9,295 nucleotides of DNA from DSXH01 sp037446915 (GCA_037446915.1 JBBIHP010000106.1:1-9295); one strand, 5' to 3'; positions 1 through 6,615 are shown, numbered from the stretch's first letter. The notes: a model not told the origin generated them from the letters alone. Program-made: numbers and translations.

Positions 1-1467
1 GGAAATACTGATCGGTTTAGCAATATCGTGGAACAAAACGGCAAGATATAAAATGTCTCTCCGTTCAAGACTTCGGAACATTTTACCAAGCTCATTATTT
101 TCCAGTGATAGATTCTCAAGATTTTTTAGAGCAATCAATGTATGTTCATCTGCAGTGTAACAATGATATACGCCGGGCTGGAAAAATCCGATTAGCTCTT
201 TGAACTCGGGCATAAAAGCACCAAGCACACCAAGTTCATTCATAACGTCAAGAGTCTTTCCAACATTTTTAGGAAGGTTAAGAATTTCTCTGAAGAAAAC
301 AGACGATTGATACTCGAGACTTTGAGTTTCTTCGTGATCAATAACTGTTTCGATAATATTCGAACGGAGAAATTCATCAAACCGGGCATCGTTGATGCAC
401 CTGTAATAAAACGCTCGGAAGATTGATGATAGGTTAAGTGTAGTTTTTGAAGTGAGAGATATAACACTGTTCTTAATTGAAAAGTCGTCGTCAAGTTCGA
501 TAATAAGAAAGTCCGATACTGGTTCGGATATTTCTTCTTCGAATCGTTTCATCATCGTTCGCGAAAACCTTTTTATGATATTTGACGACTCGAAATACCT
601 GTGCATATATTTATGCCAGCCGTCGCCGGTATAACCTACTAATGCAGCAATCTTTTCCTGATAGACAAACTCAAGACGGTCGTTTTTATGTCCCGATATT
701 AAATGAAGATAATTTCTTGTGCTTAGAATAAATTTGTAACTTTCCTGAAGACGTGCAACCGCACGCGGAACAATTATTTTATTAACCTTGAGTTCATTGA
801 GGAATAATTCTGTTTGAGTAATTTCTTCCTGACTTGTTAGAAAAATATTATTCTTAATAGAATAGATCCATTCAATAACCTGAATATCTCTTAATGCCCC
901 GGCAGTATATTTAACATTGGGTTCAAGAACCTTTGCCGAATCGCCGAATTTCTGATAACGCAAATTAACATCAAGAAAAAATTCGTTAATCAATTCCTTT
1001 TTATGTTCTTCGTTAAGCGGTTTGAATACACGTTTATTCCATTCGTTATAAATTCTTGCACTTCCATGAATAAAACGTGTTTCAATAAACTGTGTAAATG
1101 CATGAAGGTCTGAATGAAGAAATTTTTCAATATCGGAGTATTCCCTGATAGTATGGGAGACTTCAATTCCGGCATCCCATAATTTTGTTACACATTCTTT
1201 AATAAGGTCTTCATTACCTTCAACAGAATCGAAGATGAACATAATATCAATATCGGAATAAGGAGATAATTCCCTCCGGCTAAAACTGCCAACAGATGCA
1301 ACAGCCCCTGTGAGTTTTATTCCTTTAAGTATCTTAACAATATATTCTTCAACAAGAACTGAATATTTAATGCAGAATTGAAACGGATCCTTCAATAGAT
1401 CGGGATCGTTAAACACCCTATCCCTATCTAAAAAATATTTTTCTTTTATTTTAAGCGGATCCATCAT
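1..1467 (-). CDS. glnD: PII-protein uridylyltransferase / uridylyl-removing enzyme, N-terminal part
   Basis: GlnD senses glutamine and adds UMP to, or removes it from, the PII nitrogen regulator. The visible 489 codons are open to the left edge, so the C-terminus is outside the window. The nucleotidyltransferase motif lies at residues 60-74 (GS at 60-61, then RRELSPYSDID with metal-binding D72 and D74). GALRDI follows at 190-195 and TRNYLHLISGHKNDRL at 250-265. The HD phosphohydrolase region includes YTADEHT at 437-443 and FHDIAK at 479-484 (H480, D481). Two C-terminal ACT domains are expected but not seen. The usual GxGR around the nucleotidyltransferase motif reads FSRR here, so the second glycine is missing. 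The start is the first of two adjacent ATGs (1467 and 1464), with only a weak GGA upstream. The reading frame is unbroken. It lies 68 bases downstream of the phenol-lyase gene with a hairpin between. The family call is firm; the exact PII substrate is inferred. Confidence 0.9.
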   Translation of the reverse strand, partial: MMDPLKIKEKYFLDRDRVFNDPDLLKDPFQFCIKYSVLVEEYIVKILKGIKLTGAVASVGSFSRRELSPYSDIDIMFIFDSVEGNEDLIKECVTKLWDAGIEVSHTIREYSDIEKFLHSDLHAFTQFIETRFIHGSARIYNEWNKRVFKPLNEEHKKELINEFFLDVNLRYQKFGDSAKVLEPNVKYTAGALRDIQVIEWIYSIKNNIFLTSQEEITQTELFLNELKVNKIIVPRAVARLQESYKFILSTRNYLHLISGHKNDRLEFVYQEKIAALVGYTGDGWHKYMHRYFESSNIIKRFSRTMMKRFEEEISEPVSDFLIIELDDDFSIKNSVISLTSKTTLNLSSIFRAFYYRCINDARFDEFLRSNIIETVIDHEETQSLEYQSSVFFREILNLPKNVGKTLDVMNELGVLGAFMPEFKELIGFFQPGVYHCYTADEHTLIALKNLENLSLENNELGKMFRSLERRDILYLAVLFHDIAKPISIS

Positions 1468-1480
1468 AAAATTTTTTCCA

Positions 1481-1510
1481 TACAAAGAGGGGTTTGACGA
1501 ATCAAACCCC
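1481..1510 (-). terminator. Hairpin between the phenol-lyase gene and glnD
   Basis: A perfect 9-bp stem (1489-1497 with 1502-1510, GGGGTTTGA / TCAAACCCC) closes a 4-base loop. Read on the minus strand it lies 25 bases after the phenol-lyase stop and is followed by TCTTTGTA, a short T-rich tail. It is probably an intrinsic terminator of moderate strength. Its end is only 21 bases before the glnD ATG, so glnD transcription must either read through it or start within it. Confidence 0.65.
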
Positions 1511-1535
1511 AACAGATATAATTTATTTTTATTTA

Positions 1536-2924
1536 TTACAGTTTTGCAAATCTTGCCTGGAAGAAGCGCAGATATTTGGGTTCGTAAACCATCTTCAATC
1601 CTTTAATTTTCTTTCTATCCTCATAAACCTGCGCAATCGATTCAACCATAACATCAATATGAGCTTGAGTATAAACTCTTCTTGGGAAAGTTAAACGAAC
1701 CAGTTCAAGTTTTGGATAACGATGTTTACCGGTTTCGGGATCGCGTCCGGCAGAAACAATTCCTCTTTCCATTCCGCGAACACCGCTATCGATATAAATC
1801 TCAGATGCTAATGTCTGCGCCGGGAATAAATCCTGTTTTAAGTGTGGTAGAAATCTTTTTGCATCAAGGAATATTGCATGTCCACCGAAAGGATAGACCA
1901 TCGGTATTCCATATTTTTCAAGTTGATTACCGCAATACTCAATCTGACCTATACGAGCTCTAATATTATCGAACTGAACCATCTCTTCAATACCGCGTGC
2001 CATTGCTTCCATATCGCGTCCGGCTAATCCTCCATATGTATGAAGCCCTTCATAAACAACAACCATGTTACTGGTTTCTTCGAATACTTTTTTATTACGG
2101 GTTGCAAGGAATCCGCCGATGTTAACCATAAGATCTTTCTTAGCACTAACCCATAATCCATCGAAGTAAGAACACATCTCTTTTAATATATGAGCAATAG
2201 TTTTGTTCTCATAACCTTTTTCGCGGACTTTAATGTAATAGGCATTTTCAGTTGCGCGTGTTGCATCGAACCAAAGTTTAACTCCGTATTTATCAGTAAG
2301 TTTTTTTACAGCTCTTAAGTTTTCCATAGAGAATGGCTGACCGCCGGCCATATTAACCGGACCCGCCATACTTACATAAGGTACTTTCTTTCCACCAACT
2401 TTCTTAAACAGGTCTTCAAGTTTCTGAAGATCAATATTTCCTTTGAATGGATGAAGGTTCTGTGAATCATGTGCTTCATCAATAATAACATCCACAAAAG
2501 TTCCGCCGGCAAGTTCCTGATGAAGACGAGTAGTTGTAAAGTACATATTACCGGGAATATAATCCCCCGGTTTAATCATCGCTTTGGAAACGAGATGTTC
2601 TGCACCACGACCCTGATGCGTTGGAACGAGGTAAGGCATTCCATAATACTTTTTAATATTGTCCCACAGATAATAGAAATTTCTGCTTCCGGCATAAGCT
2701 TCATCACCAAGCATCATTCCAGCCCACTGGTAATCGCTCATTGCATTAGTTCCGCTATCGGTTAATAGATCAATATAAACGTCTTCTGATTTTAATAAGA
2801 ACGTATTATAACCGGCTTCTTTAGCAGCTTTTTCGCGGTCATCTTTACTTGTCATTTTAATCGGCTCAACCATTTTTATTTTGAATGGCTCAGCCCAGCT
2901 TCTTTTAATTATTTTCTTTGCCAT
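1536..2924 (-). CDS. tpl: Tyrosine phenol-lyase (beta-tyrosinase), PLP-dependent
   Basis: This enzyme splits L-tyrosine to phenol, pyruvate and ammonia in the cytoplasm. The 462-residue protein belongs to the beta-eliminating lyase family shared with tryptophanase (TnaA). Numbering runs six ahead of the Citrobacter freundii enzyme (456 residues, from memory) with no gap from Tyr71 to Phe448. The PLP lysine is K263 in SAKKD; other cofactor or active-site residues are Y77, R106, N191, D220, R223 and R410. The residues separating the two enzymes are of the tyrosine phenol-lyase type: T130 (Asp in TnaA), R387 in GMERG (Ile in TnaA) and F454 in LRFF (His in TnaA). Automatic pipelines may label it tryptophanase. 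A good Shine-Dalgarno supports the ATG. It follows queF by 77 bases and ends before a hairpin. Family membership is certain; substrate preference is inferred from residues. Confidence 0.9.
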   Translation of the reverse strand: MAKKIIKRSWAEPFKIKMVEPIKMTSKDDREKAAKEAGYNTFLLKSEDVYIDLLTDSGTNAMSDYQWAGMMLGDEAYAGSRNFYYLWDNIKKYYGMPYLVPTHQGRGAEHLVSKAMIKPGDYIPGNMYFTTTRLHQELAGGTFVDVIIDEAHDSQNLHPFKGNIDLQKLEDLFKKVGGKKVPYVSMAGPVNMAGGQPFSMENLRAVKKLTDKYGVKLWFDATRATENAYYIKVREKGYENKTIAHILKEMCSYFDGLWVSAKKDLMVNIGGFLATRNKKVFEETSNMVVVYEGLHTYGGLAGRDMEAMARGIEEMVQFDNIRARIGQIEYCGNQLEKYGIPMVYPFGGHAIFLDAKRFLPHLKQDLFPAQTLASEIYIDSGVRGMERGIVSAGRDPETGKHRYPKLELVRLTFPRRVYTQAHIDVMVESIAQVYEDRKKIKGLKMVYEPKYLRFFQARFAKL

Positions 2925-2929
2925 GTTAA

Positions 2930-2935
2930 CTCCCT
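2930..2935 (-). promoter_or_regulatory. Ribosome binding site of tpl
   Basis: The minus strand reads AGGGAG followed by five bases and the ATG at 2924, which fixes the start of the phenol-lyase. Confidence 0.7.
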
Positions 2936-2936
2936 G

Positions 2937-2976
2937 AATTAATGTACAATGAATAATTTATAATGTATAATTAATT
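2937..2976. repeat. AT-rich imperfect palindrome between queF and tpl
   Basis: AATTAAT (2937-2943) pairs with ATTAATT (2970-2976), and inside these TACA (2945-2948) pairs with TGTA (2964-2967). The centre is also AT-rich and partly self-complementary. The segment fills about half of the 77-base gap and ends next to the tpl ribosome binding site. It could be a copy of a dispersed palindromic intergenic repeat, a weak terminator for queF, or simple AT-rich sequence. No second copy occurs in the window. Confidence 0.4.
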
Positions 2977-3001
2977 GAATTAGAATAGGAGTTAGGATTA
3001 G

Positions 3002-3376
3002 TCAAACGAATTTCTTTTTCAATTTTTTTCTTCTTTGTTCAGCAATAATTTCCGAGAAGATGCCGCCGCGTGTATTAAACCTTGCAGTTAATTTCATATA
3101 ACGGGGTTTGCAGATTTTTACAAGGTCGTTTAATATTCTGTTTGTTACTGCTTCGAAATAGATACCATCATTGCGGAATGATTGAAGGTAAAATTTGTAG
3201 CTCTTCAGTTCAACACAAATTTTATCGGGAATGTATTCAAGAATTATCGTTGCAAAATCGGGTTGACCTGTTACAGGACAGAGTGATGTAAACTCAGGCG
3301 CCGTGTGAATGATAGTGTAATCCCTTTCCGGATTAGGATTGGGAAATGTTACAAGTATTTTTGTTTTGTCTTTCAT
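3002..3376 (-). CDS. queF: NADPH-dependent 7-cyano-7-deazaguanine reductase (preQ0 reductase)
   Basis: QueF reduces the nitrile of preQ0 to the amine preQ1, the base then inserted into tRNA and converted to queuosine. The 124-residue protein is a short, single-domain (type I) QueF. It shows EFTSLCPVTGQPDF at 28-41, with C33, which forms the thioimide with substrate, and D40. The QueF motif follows at 56-71 (ELKSYKFYLQSFRNDG), then E75 and a late RGGI. Relative to Bacillus subtilis QueF the offset is a constant 22 from Cys55 to Glu97, and the residue matching His96 is F74. The C-terminus is very basic (RRKKLKKKF). The ATG has only a weak GAG upstream. queC lies 53 bases upstream on the same strand, so the two consecutive pathway steps are probably co-transcribed. 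queD, queE and tgt are not in the window. Confidence 0.93.
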   Translation of the reverse strand: MKDKTKILVTFPNPNPERDYTIIHTAPEFTSLCPVTGQPDFATIILEYIPDKICVELKSYKFYLQSFRNDGIYFEAVTNRILNDLVKICKPRYMKLTARFNTRGGIFSEIIAEQRRKKLKKKFV

Positions 3377-3429
3377 ATCAAACTCAAAAATTTATTAAAC
3401 ATTCTATTCACATTTTCGGGAATTCTCAA

Positions 3430-4119
3430 TTAAACATACACCGGTCTTACTTTATAAGGGATCGGATCTTCAACACCCGCTTGTTGAAATCCGCGCAGAC
3501 GGAAAGCACAGCTATCACAAACTCCACAAGCTTCATCTTCACTTTGGTAACACGACCACGTTAAATGGAGCGGCGCTTTCAAATCAGTTCCTTTTCTAAC
3601 AATATCTGCTTTAGAAAAATTTATTATCGGTGTTACAATTTTAATTTTTGTTTCAGGTTTGGTACCAAGGTCAACCATTTTTTCGAATGCTTCATAAAAT
3701 TGCGGACGGCAATCGGGGTAACCTGATGCGTCTTCATAAACCGCGCCTATAAAAATTGCTTCGGCACCAATTACCTCTGCCCAGCTTACACACGCACTCA
3801 ATATGTTGGCATTACGGAAAGGTACATATGATGTCGGAACTTCTTTACTTGAGAGATCGGCTTTAGAAATTTCAATTGACTTATCTGTAAGTGATGAACC
3901 GCCGATTTTAGCAAGATGTCCAAGATCAATCACTAATCTTTTTTCAGCATTATAAAACTCAGCAACATCATGGAACGCTTTCAATTCACGTGTTTCGGTT
4001 CTTTGTCCATAATTAACATGAATCAATGCGAGGTTATAACTTTCATTTGCAATAGCAGCTGTAACACAGCTATCCATTCCACCGCTTGCAGCAACAACTG
4101 CTAACTTTCTCTTTTCCAT
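3430..4119 (-). CDS. queC: 7-cyano-7-deazaguanine synthase
   Basis: QueC uses ATP and ammonia to turn 7-carboxy-7-deazaguanine into preQ0, the substrate of the QueF encoded just downstream. Counting from the ATG at 4119 (229 residues), the PP-loop ATP motif SGGMDS is at 12-17, YVPFRN at 98-103, and the zinc-binding cysteines at 190, 198, 201 and 204 (CYQSEDEACGVCDSC), all typical of the family. The frame extends to a TTG at 4143, adding eight residues. I prefer the ATG because family members begin shortly before the PP-loop, and because the TTG falls inside a promoter-like box. Neither start has a good Shine-Dalgarno. The gene follows the MFS gene by 74 bases and precedes queF by 53. Confidence 0.94.
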   Translation of the reverse strand: MEKRKLAVVAASGGMDSCVTAAIANESYNLALIHVNYGQRTETRELKAFHDVAEFYNAEKRLVIDLGHLAKIGGSSLTDKSIEISKADLSSKEVPTSYVPFRNANILSACVSWAEVIGAEAIFIGAVYEDASGYPDCRPQFYEAFEKMVDLGTKPETKIKIVTPIINFSKADIVRKGTDLKAPLHLTWSCYQSEDEACGVCDSCAFRLRGFQQAGVEDPIPYKVRPVYV

Positions 4120-4140
4120 AAAACCATAGTAAATTACAGC

Positions 4141-4171
4141 CAAAAATAGTAAAACGAATCTACTCTTGAAA
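4141..4171 (-). promoter_or_regulatory. Candidate Bacteroidota-type promoter of queC-queF
   Basis: The minus strand has TATTTTTG (4148-4141), a full match to the Bacteroidota -7 element TAnnTTTG. Nineteen bases upstream is TTTC (4171-4168), three of four matches to the -33 TTTG. Transcription would start a few bases downstream, leaving a short leader before the ATG at 4119. Use of this consensus in this organism is an assumption. Confidence 0.4.
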
Positions 4172-4193
4172 TAAAAGAATAAGTATTAAGCAA

Positions 4194-5369
4194 TCACCGT
4201 ATAAGTCGAGTTTTTTTGAGGAAAATGAGTGTAATTCCAAGTAATAAACTTACAACTGAAGACAACAGGAATGGAACCTGGTAACCGAAACTATCCCATA
4301 AAATCCCGGCAATTAAAGAGCCGATCATTACACCAAAACTGCTAAGAGTGGTTACAAGACCAATTGCAGTTCCGCGTAAATGTGATGGAATAATATCCGA
4401 TATCCACGCTTTCGAAATTCCTTCTGTTGAGGAGGCGTAAATTCCATAAATACAGAATAGGATTATATTAATCAGGAAATTTCCGCTTAAACCGAATCCG
4501 AGATAGACCGCCGAGAAAACAAATAATCCGGTTATAAAAATTTTCGATTTGCCTAATTGATCCGAAATTAATCCGATTGGATATGATGAAGATGCATAAA
4601 CAATATTATATAAAATGTATGCTATTAATGCCGAGGTATCTGAACCGGAAATTTTCTGTGTTTTCAGAATCAGAAAAACATCACTGCTGTTTACAAGTGA
4701 AAACAAAGTAAAAATTGTTAACAGTAATTTGAATTCAATTGTAGCCTCATTCCAGAAAAGTCTAATACTTATTTTATTTTTCAACTGCCGGTTAAACGTT
4801 TCTTTCTCTTTAACCATAAATGCAAAAAGGACTGCAAGCAGAGAAGGAACAACCGCAATAAAATAAATTAGAATATAATTACCGGTAAAATAATTGAGAA
4901 GTATTAATGCAGTCATTGGTCCTAATACAGCGCCCAGAGTATCCATACCGCGATGAAAACCAAAAATTGCACCGGTATTATTATCGGATGCCGCCGCCAG
5001 TAGAGAATCGCGCGGAGCTGTTCTAATTCCTTTTCCAATTCTATCAATCACACGCGAAGAAATTACCGTAGGAATAAATGGTAAAAATCCCGGCAGCGGT
5101 TTAGCAATTGCCGAAAGCGTATAACCAGTTTTTACAAATATCGAGCGTCTTTGAATCTTATCCGATAAGAATCCGAAATACCCTTTCAATAATCCAGCGG
5201 TTACTTCTGCAATTCCTTCTATCAAACCAATCAGCGACATCGAGGCGCCTAATGTTGCAGATAGGAAAAGAGGTGTAATTGGATAGAGCATTTCACTTGC
5301 AAAGTCTGTAAAGAGACTTACAAAACCTAATATCCATACCGATTTAGGAATTCTGCTTTTTTTATTCAT
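4194..5369 (-). CDS. Major facilitator superfamily transporter
   Basis: A 391-residue inner-membrane secondary transporter with about twelve hydrophobic segments in two halves, joined by a charged stretch near 187-210. The cytoplasmic-loop motif A is recognisable after the second segment of each half: GFLSDKIQRRS at 66-76 and, weaker, GLISDQLGKSK at 266-276. A further charged motif, DRIGKGIRTAPRDSL (109-123), matches a subgroup of MFS proteins I recall from many bacterial genomes without an assigned substrate. A drug or metabolite exporter is the usual guess, but nothing here fixes the substrate or direction. The ATG lacks a clear Shine-Dalgarno. It is divergent from yciO and stands upstream of queC; a role in 7-deazaguanine transport is possible from position alone but unsupported. 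Confidence 0.88.
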   Translation of the reverse strand: MNKKSRIPKSVWILGFVSLFTDFASEMLYPITPLFLSATLGASMSLIGLIEGIAEVTAGLLKGYFGFLSDKIQRRSIFVKTGYTLSAIAKPLPGFLPFIPTVISSRVIDRIGKGIRTAPRDSLLAAASDNNTGAIFGFHRGMDTLGAVLGPMTALILLNYFTGNYILIYFIAVVPSLLAVLFAFMVKEKETFNRQLKNKISIRLFWNEATIEFKLLLTIFTLFSLVNSSDVFLILKTQKISGSDTSALIAYILYNIVYASSSYPIGLISDQLGKSKIFITGLFVFSAVYLGFGLSGNFLINIILFCIYGIYASSTEGISKAWISDIIPSHLRGTAIGLVTTLSSFGVMIGSLIAGILWDSFGYQVPFLLSSVVSLLLGITLIFLKKTRLIR

Positions 5370-5370
5370 A

Positions 5371-5420
5371 TAGTCAAAGAGAAATTTCTACAATGCAATT
5401 TAACAGATTTCTATTGACTA
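5371..5420. repeat. Inverted repeat in the MFS / yciO divergent region
   Basis: TAGTCAA (5371-5377) pairs with TTGACTA (5414-5420), and AGAAAT (5380-5385) pairs with ATTTCT (5407-5412). This gives 13 pairs with a 2x1 internal loop around a 21-base centre. The left arm also contains a separate perfect palindrome, AGAAATTTCT (5380-5389). The repeat covers the MFS leader and the putative -35 of yciO, so it could be an operator or an RNA structure controlling one or both genes. Confidence 0.45.
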
Positions 5421-5441
5421 TTTGAACACAAGTTCTAACAT
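5414..5441 (+). promoter_or_regulatory. Candidate sigma70-like promoter of yciO
   Basis: TTGACT (5414-5419) is followed after 16 bases by TAACAT (5436-5441), about 90 bases before the chosen start of yciO. The match is fair only, and the -35 lies in the right arm of the inverted repeat. Confidence 0.3.
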
Positions 5442-5521
5442 TAGTGGTGAACATTTCAATAAATGGCAAATCGACAACGATATTTTCCGGAATTCAACAA
5501 AAATTAAAGTTGGATTTTAAG

Positions 5522-5528
5522 AAGGAGG
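5522..5528 (+). promoter_or_regulatory. Ribosome binding site that decides the yciO start
   Basis: A full-consensus AAGGAGG sits five bases before the ATG at 5534. It argues against the in-frame GTG at 5444. Confidence 0.85.
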
Positions 5529-5533
5529 AGAAG

Positions 5534-6151
5534 ATGGAATTTTTTGAACTTCATCCAGTAACACCGCAATTAAGATATATTAATATGGCTGTTGATGTTT
5601 TAAAAAAAGGGGGAGTTATTATTTATCCTACAGATACTATATATGGAATTGGATGCGATATTTTTAATAAAGAAGCGCTTGACCGGGTTTATCAAATAAA
5701 ACATGAAGCGGGGACAAAACTATTCAGTTTTATTTGCCCCAATCTTAAAGATATTTCCAAATATGCAAAAGTATCCGACTATGCTTATAAGACAATGAAA
5801 AAGTTGCTTCCCGGTCCTTACACTTTTGTTTTACCCGCAGCTAAAGAAGTCCCCAAAAAATTATGGTCTAAAAGAAAAACAGTTGGCATAAGAGTTCCGG
5901 ATCATAAAATAGCTTTGTTACTTGCTAAGGAACTGGGCAACCCTATTGTAAGCACTTCTGTTACACGAAGAAAAGGTGAACTACTTTTTAATCCGGAGGA
6001 AATAAAAGCAATTTTTAATTCTCAGGTAGATTTAATGTTATCGAGTGGTCCCTTAGAAGGAAAGCCCTCAAGTATTGTAGATTTAAGTAAAGAGAAGCCC
6101 GAAATAATACGCGAAGGTGCCGGTGATGTTGGTATATTTATGAATTACTGA
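5534..6151 (+). CDS. yciO: YciO-type protein of the YrdC/Sua5 (TsaC-like) family
   Basis: A 205-residue single-domain protein of the YrdC/Sua5 fold. That family contains the TsaC enzymes that make threonylcarbamoyl-adenylate for the t6A tRNA modification. This copy aligns closely from memory with E. coli YciO (about 206 residues): FxxHPxxPQxR near the start, KKGGVIIYPTDTIYGIGC at 28-45, PGPYTF, EVPKKLW, KRKTVGIRVP, VSTSV, then VDLMLSSG and EIIREGAGDV at the end. YciO members are generally regarded as distinct from TsaC with a less certain role, so t6A synthesis should not be assumed. The open frame extends 30 codons upstream to a GTG at 5444, but that stretch has no family similarity and the consensus Shine-Dalgarno marks the ATG. 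It is divergent from the MFS gene and convergent with the small gene on its right. Confidence 0.88.
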   Translation: MEFFELHPVTPQLRYINMAVDVLKKGGVIIYPTDTIYGIGCDIFNKEALDRVYQIKHEAGTKLFSFICPNLKDISKYAKVSDYAYKTMKKLLPGPYTFVLPAAKEVPKKLWSKRKTVGIRVPDHKIALLLAKELGNPIVSTSVTRRKGELLFNPEEIKAIFNSQVDLMLSSGPLEGKPSSIVDLSKEKPEIIREGAGDVGIFMNY

Positions 6152-6200
6152 TTGGTAGATAAAGAAAAAGTTTTGTTAAGGATAAATATTTCTCTTTCAC

Positions 6201-6227
6201 TTCCATTTATATGGAATGACTTTGTTT
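6201..6227 (+). terminator. Weak hairpin after yciO
   Basis: TTCCAT (6201-6206) and ATGGAA (6211-6216) form a 6-bp stem with a TTAT loop, followed by a T-rich tail from 6221. It lies about 50 bases after the yciO stop, between convergent genes. The stem is short and AT-rich, so termination is uncertain. Confidence 0.35.
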
Positions 6228-6260
6228 GTTACGGGAAAAAATTTCTGCTGCGTTCAATTC

Positions 6261-6500
6261 TTAACCGATCCAGATTTCAGAAGTTGATGAATAATTATTC
6301 TCGGAACTTGCGGACCTGATATTACTTTGAGTTCGGATTTTTCTTAGCCTCAAATCATCAGCCGGTTCCGGAACATCGGGCACGTATGTTTTCATCATTT
6401 CTTTACTAATTAAATACGCTTTCTTGCCCTTAGCTTTTTTGTTTTTAACAGAAACCAGTTTCAATTTGGAACCTGGATTACTTGCACTATTGCCACGCAT
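6261..6500 (-). CDS. Small hypothetical protein, 79 residues
   Basis: I do not recognise this protein. Its first 37 residues are strongly basic, with ten lysines and a cluster KNKKAKGKK at 19-27. The middle has a proline/acidic patch (PDVPEPADD, 41-49), and the tail is serine- and asparagine-rich and ends WIG. No membrane segment or signal peptide is seen. The coding case rests on a full-consensus AAGGAGG five bases before the ATG, a promoter-like box upstream and an isolated position between terminators. The frame continues to a GTG at 6587, but that extension would begin inside the terminator of the neighbouring gene. The basic start fits nucleic-acid or ribosome binding, which is only a guess. 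It could also be a lineage-restricted gene of no known family. Confidence 0.65.
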   Translation of the reverse strand: MRGNSASNPGSKLKLVSVKNKKAKGKKAYLISKEMMKTYVPDVPEPADDLRLRKIRTQSNIRSASSENNYSSTSEIWIG

Positions 6501-6505
6501 AATAA

Positions 6506-6512
6506 CCTCCTT
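6506..6512 (-). promoter_or_regulatory. Ribosome binding site that decides the small-gene start
   Basis: The minus strand reads AAGGAGG five bases before the ATG at 6500, supporting the 79-residue form over the 108-residue open frame. Confidence 0.8.
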
Positions 6513-6564
6513 AATTAACAAGATTCGATAACCTGAAGAGAATAGTATTGTGAAAAATCTGAAG

Positions 6565-6572
6565 CAAATATA
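6565..6572 (-). promoter_or_regulatory. Candidate -7 box for the small gene
   Basis: The minus strand reads TATATTTG, a full match to TAnnTTTG, about 65 bases before the ATG at 6500. No good -33 element is found at the expected spacing. The box overlaps the end of the T-tract of the upstream terminator. Confidence 0.3.
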
Positions 6573-6615
6573 AAAAAAGAGGGACACCTATTTAAGGGAA
6601 ATAGGAATCCCTTTT
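6571..6615 (-). terminator. Intrinsic terminator of the YdfG-like gene
   Basis: CCTATTT (6587-6593) pairs with AAATAGG (6599-6605) around a 5-base loop. After a 2x2 mismatch, GGGA (6581-6584) pairs with TCCC (6608-6611), with further A-T pairs outside. On the minus strand the stem is followed by a run of seven T. It starts 15 bases past the dehydrogenase stop and separates it from the small gene. An alternative pairing of 6594-6599 with 6608-6613 exists but is shorter. Confidence 0.8.

Noticed and set aside
240..494. 84-codon minus-strand open frame, with others at 452-634 and 990-1175
   Set aside because: All overlap glnD in other frames; the glnD frame is unbroken and matches the family along its whole visible length.
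1..1467. glnD as a truncated pseudogene
   Set aside because: The frame is open to the window edge with intact motifs; the missing part is simply outside the window.
2469..2765. 98-codon plus-strand open frame inside tpl
   Set aside because: It lies fully antisense to a well-conserved enzyme, has no ribosome binding site and no recognisable family; similar antisense frames at 1682-1963 and 1494-1694 are rejected for the same reason.
4120..4143. Upstream TTG start for queC
   Set aside because: No ribosome binding site, the codon falls within a promoter-like box, and the ATG at 4119 gives the normal distance to the PP-loop.
2925..4193. preQ1 riboswitch for queC or queF
   Set aside because: The leaders are too short and I see no preQ1 aptamer-like stem and A-rich tail.
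5444..5533. Upstream GTG start for yciO
   Set aside because: The extra 30 residues have no family similarity, and a consensus AAGGAGG directly precedes the ATG at 5534.
6501..6587. GTG-started extension of the small gene with a hydrophobic N-terminus resembling a signal or membrane segment
   Set aside because: It would start inside the terminator of the adjacent gene, and the internal ATG has the consensus ribosome binding site.
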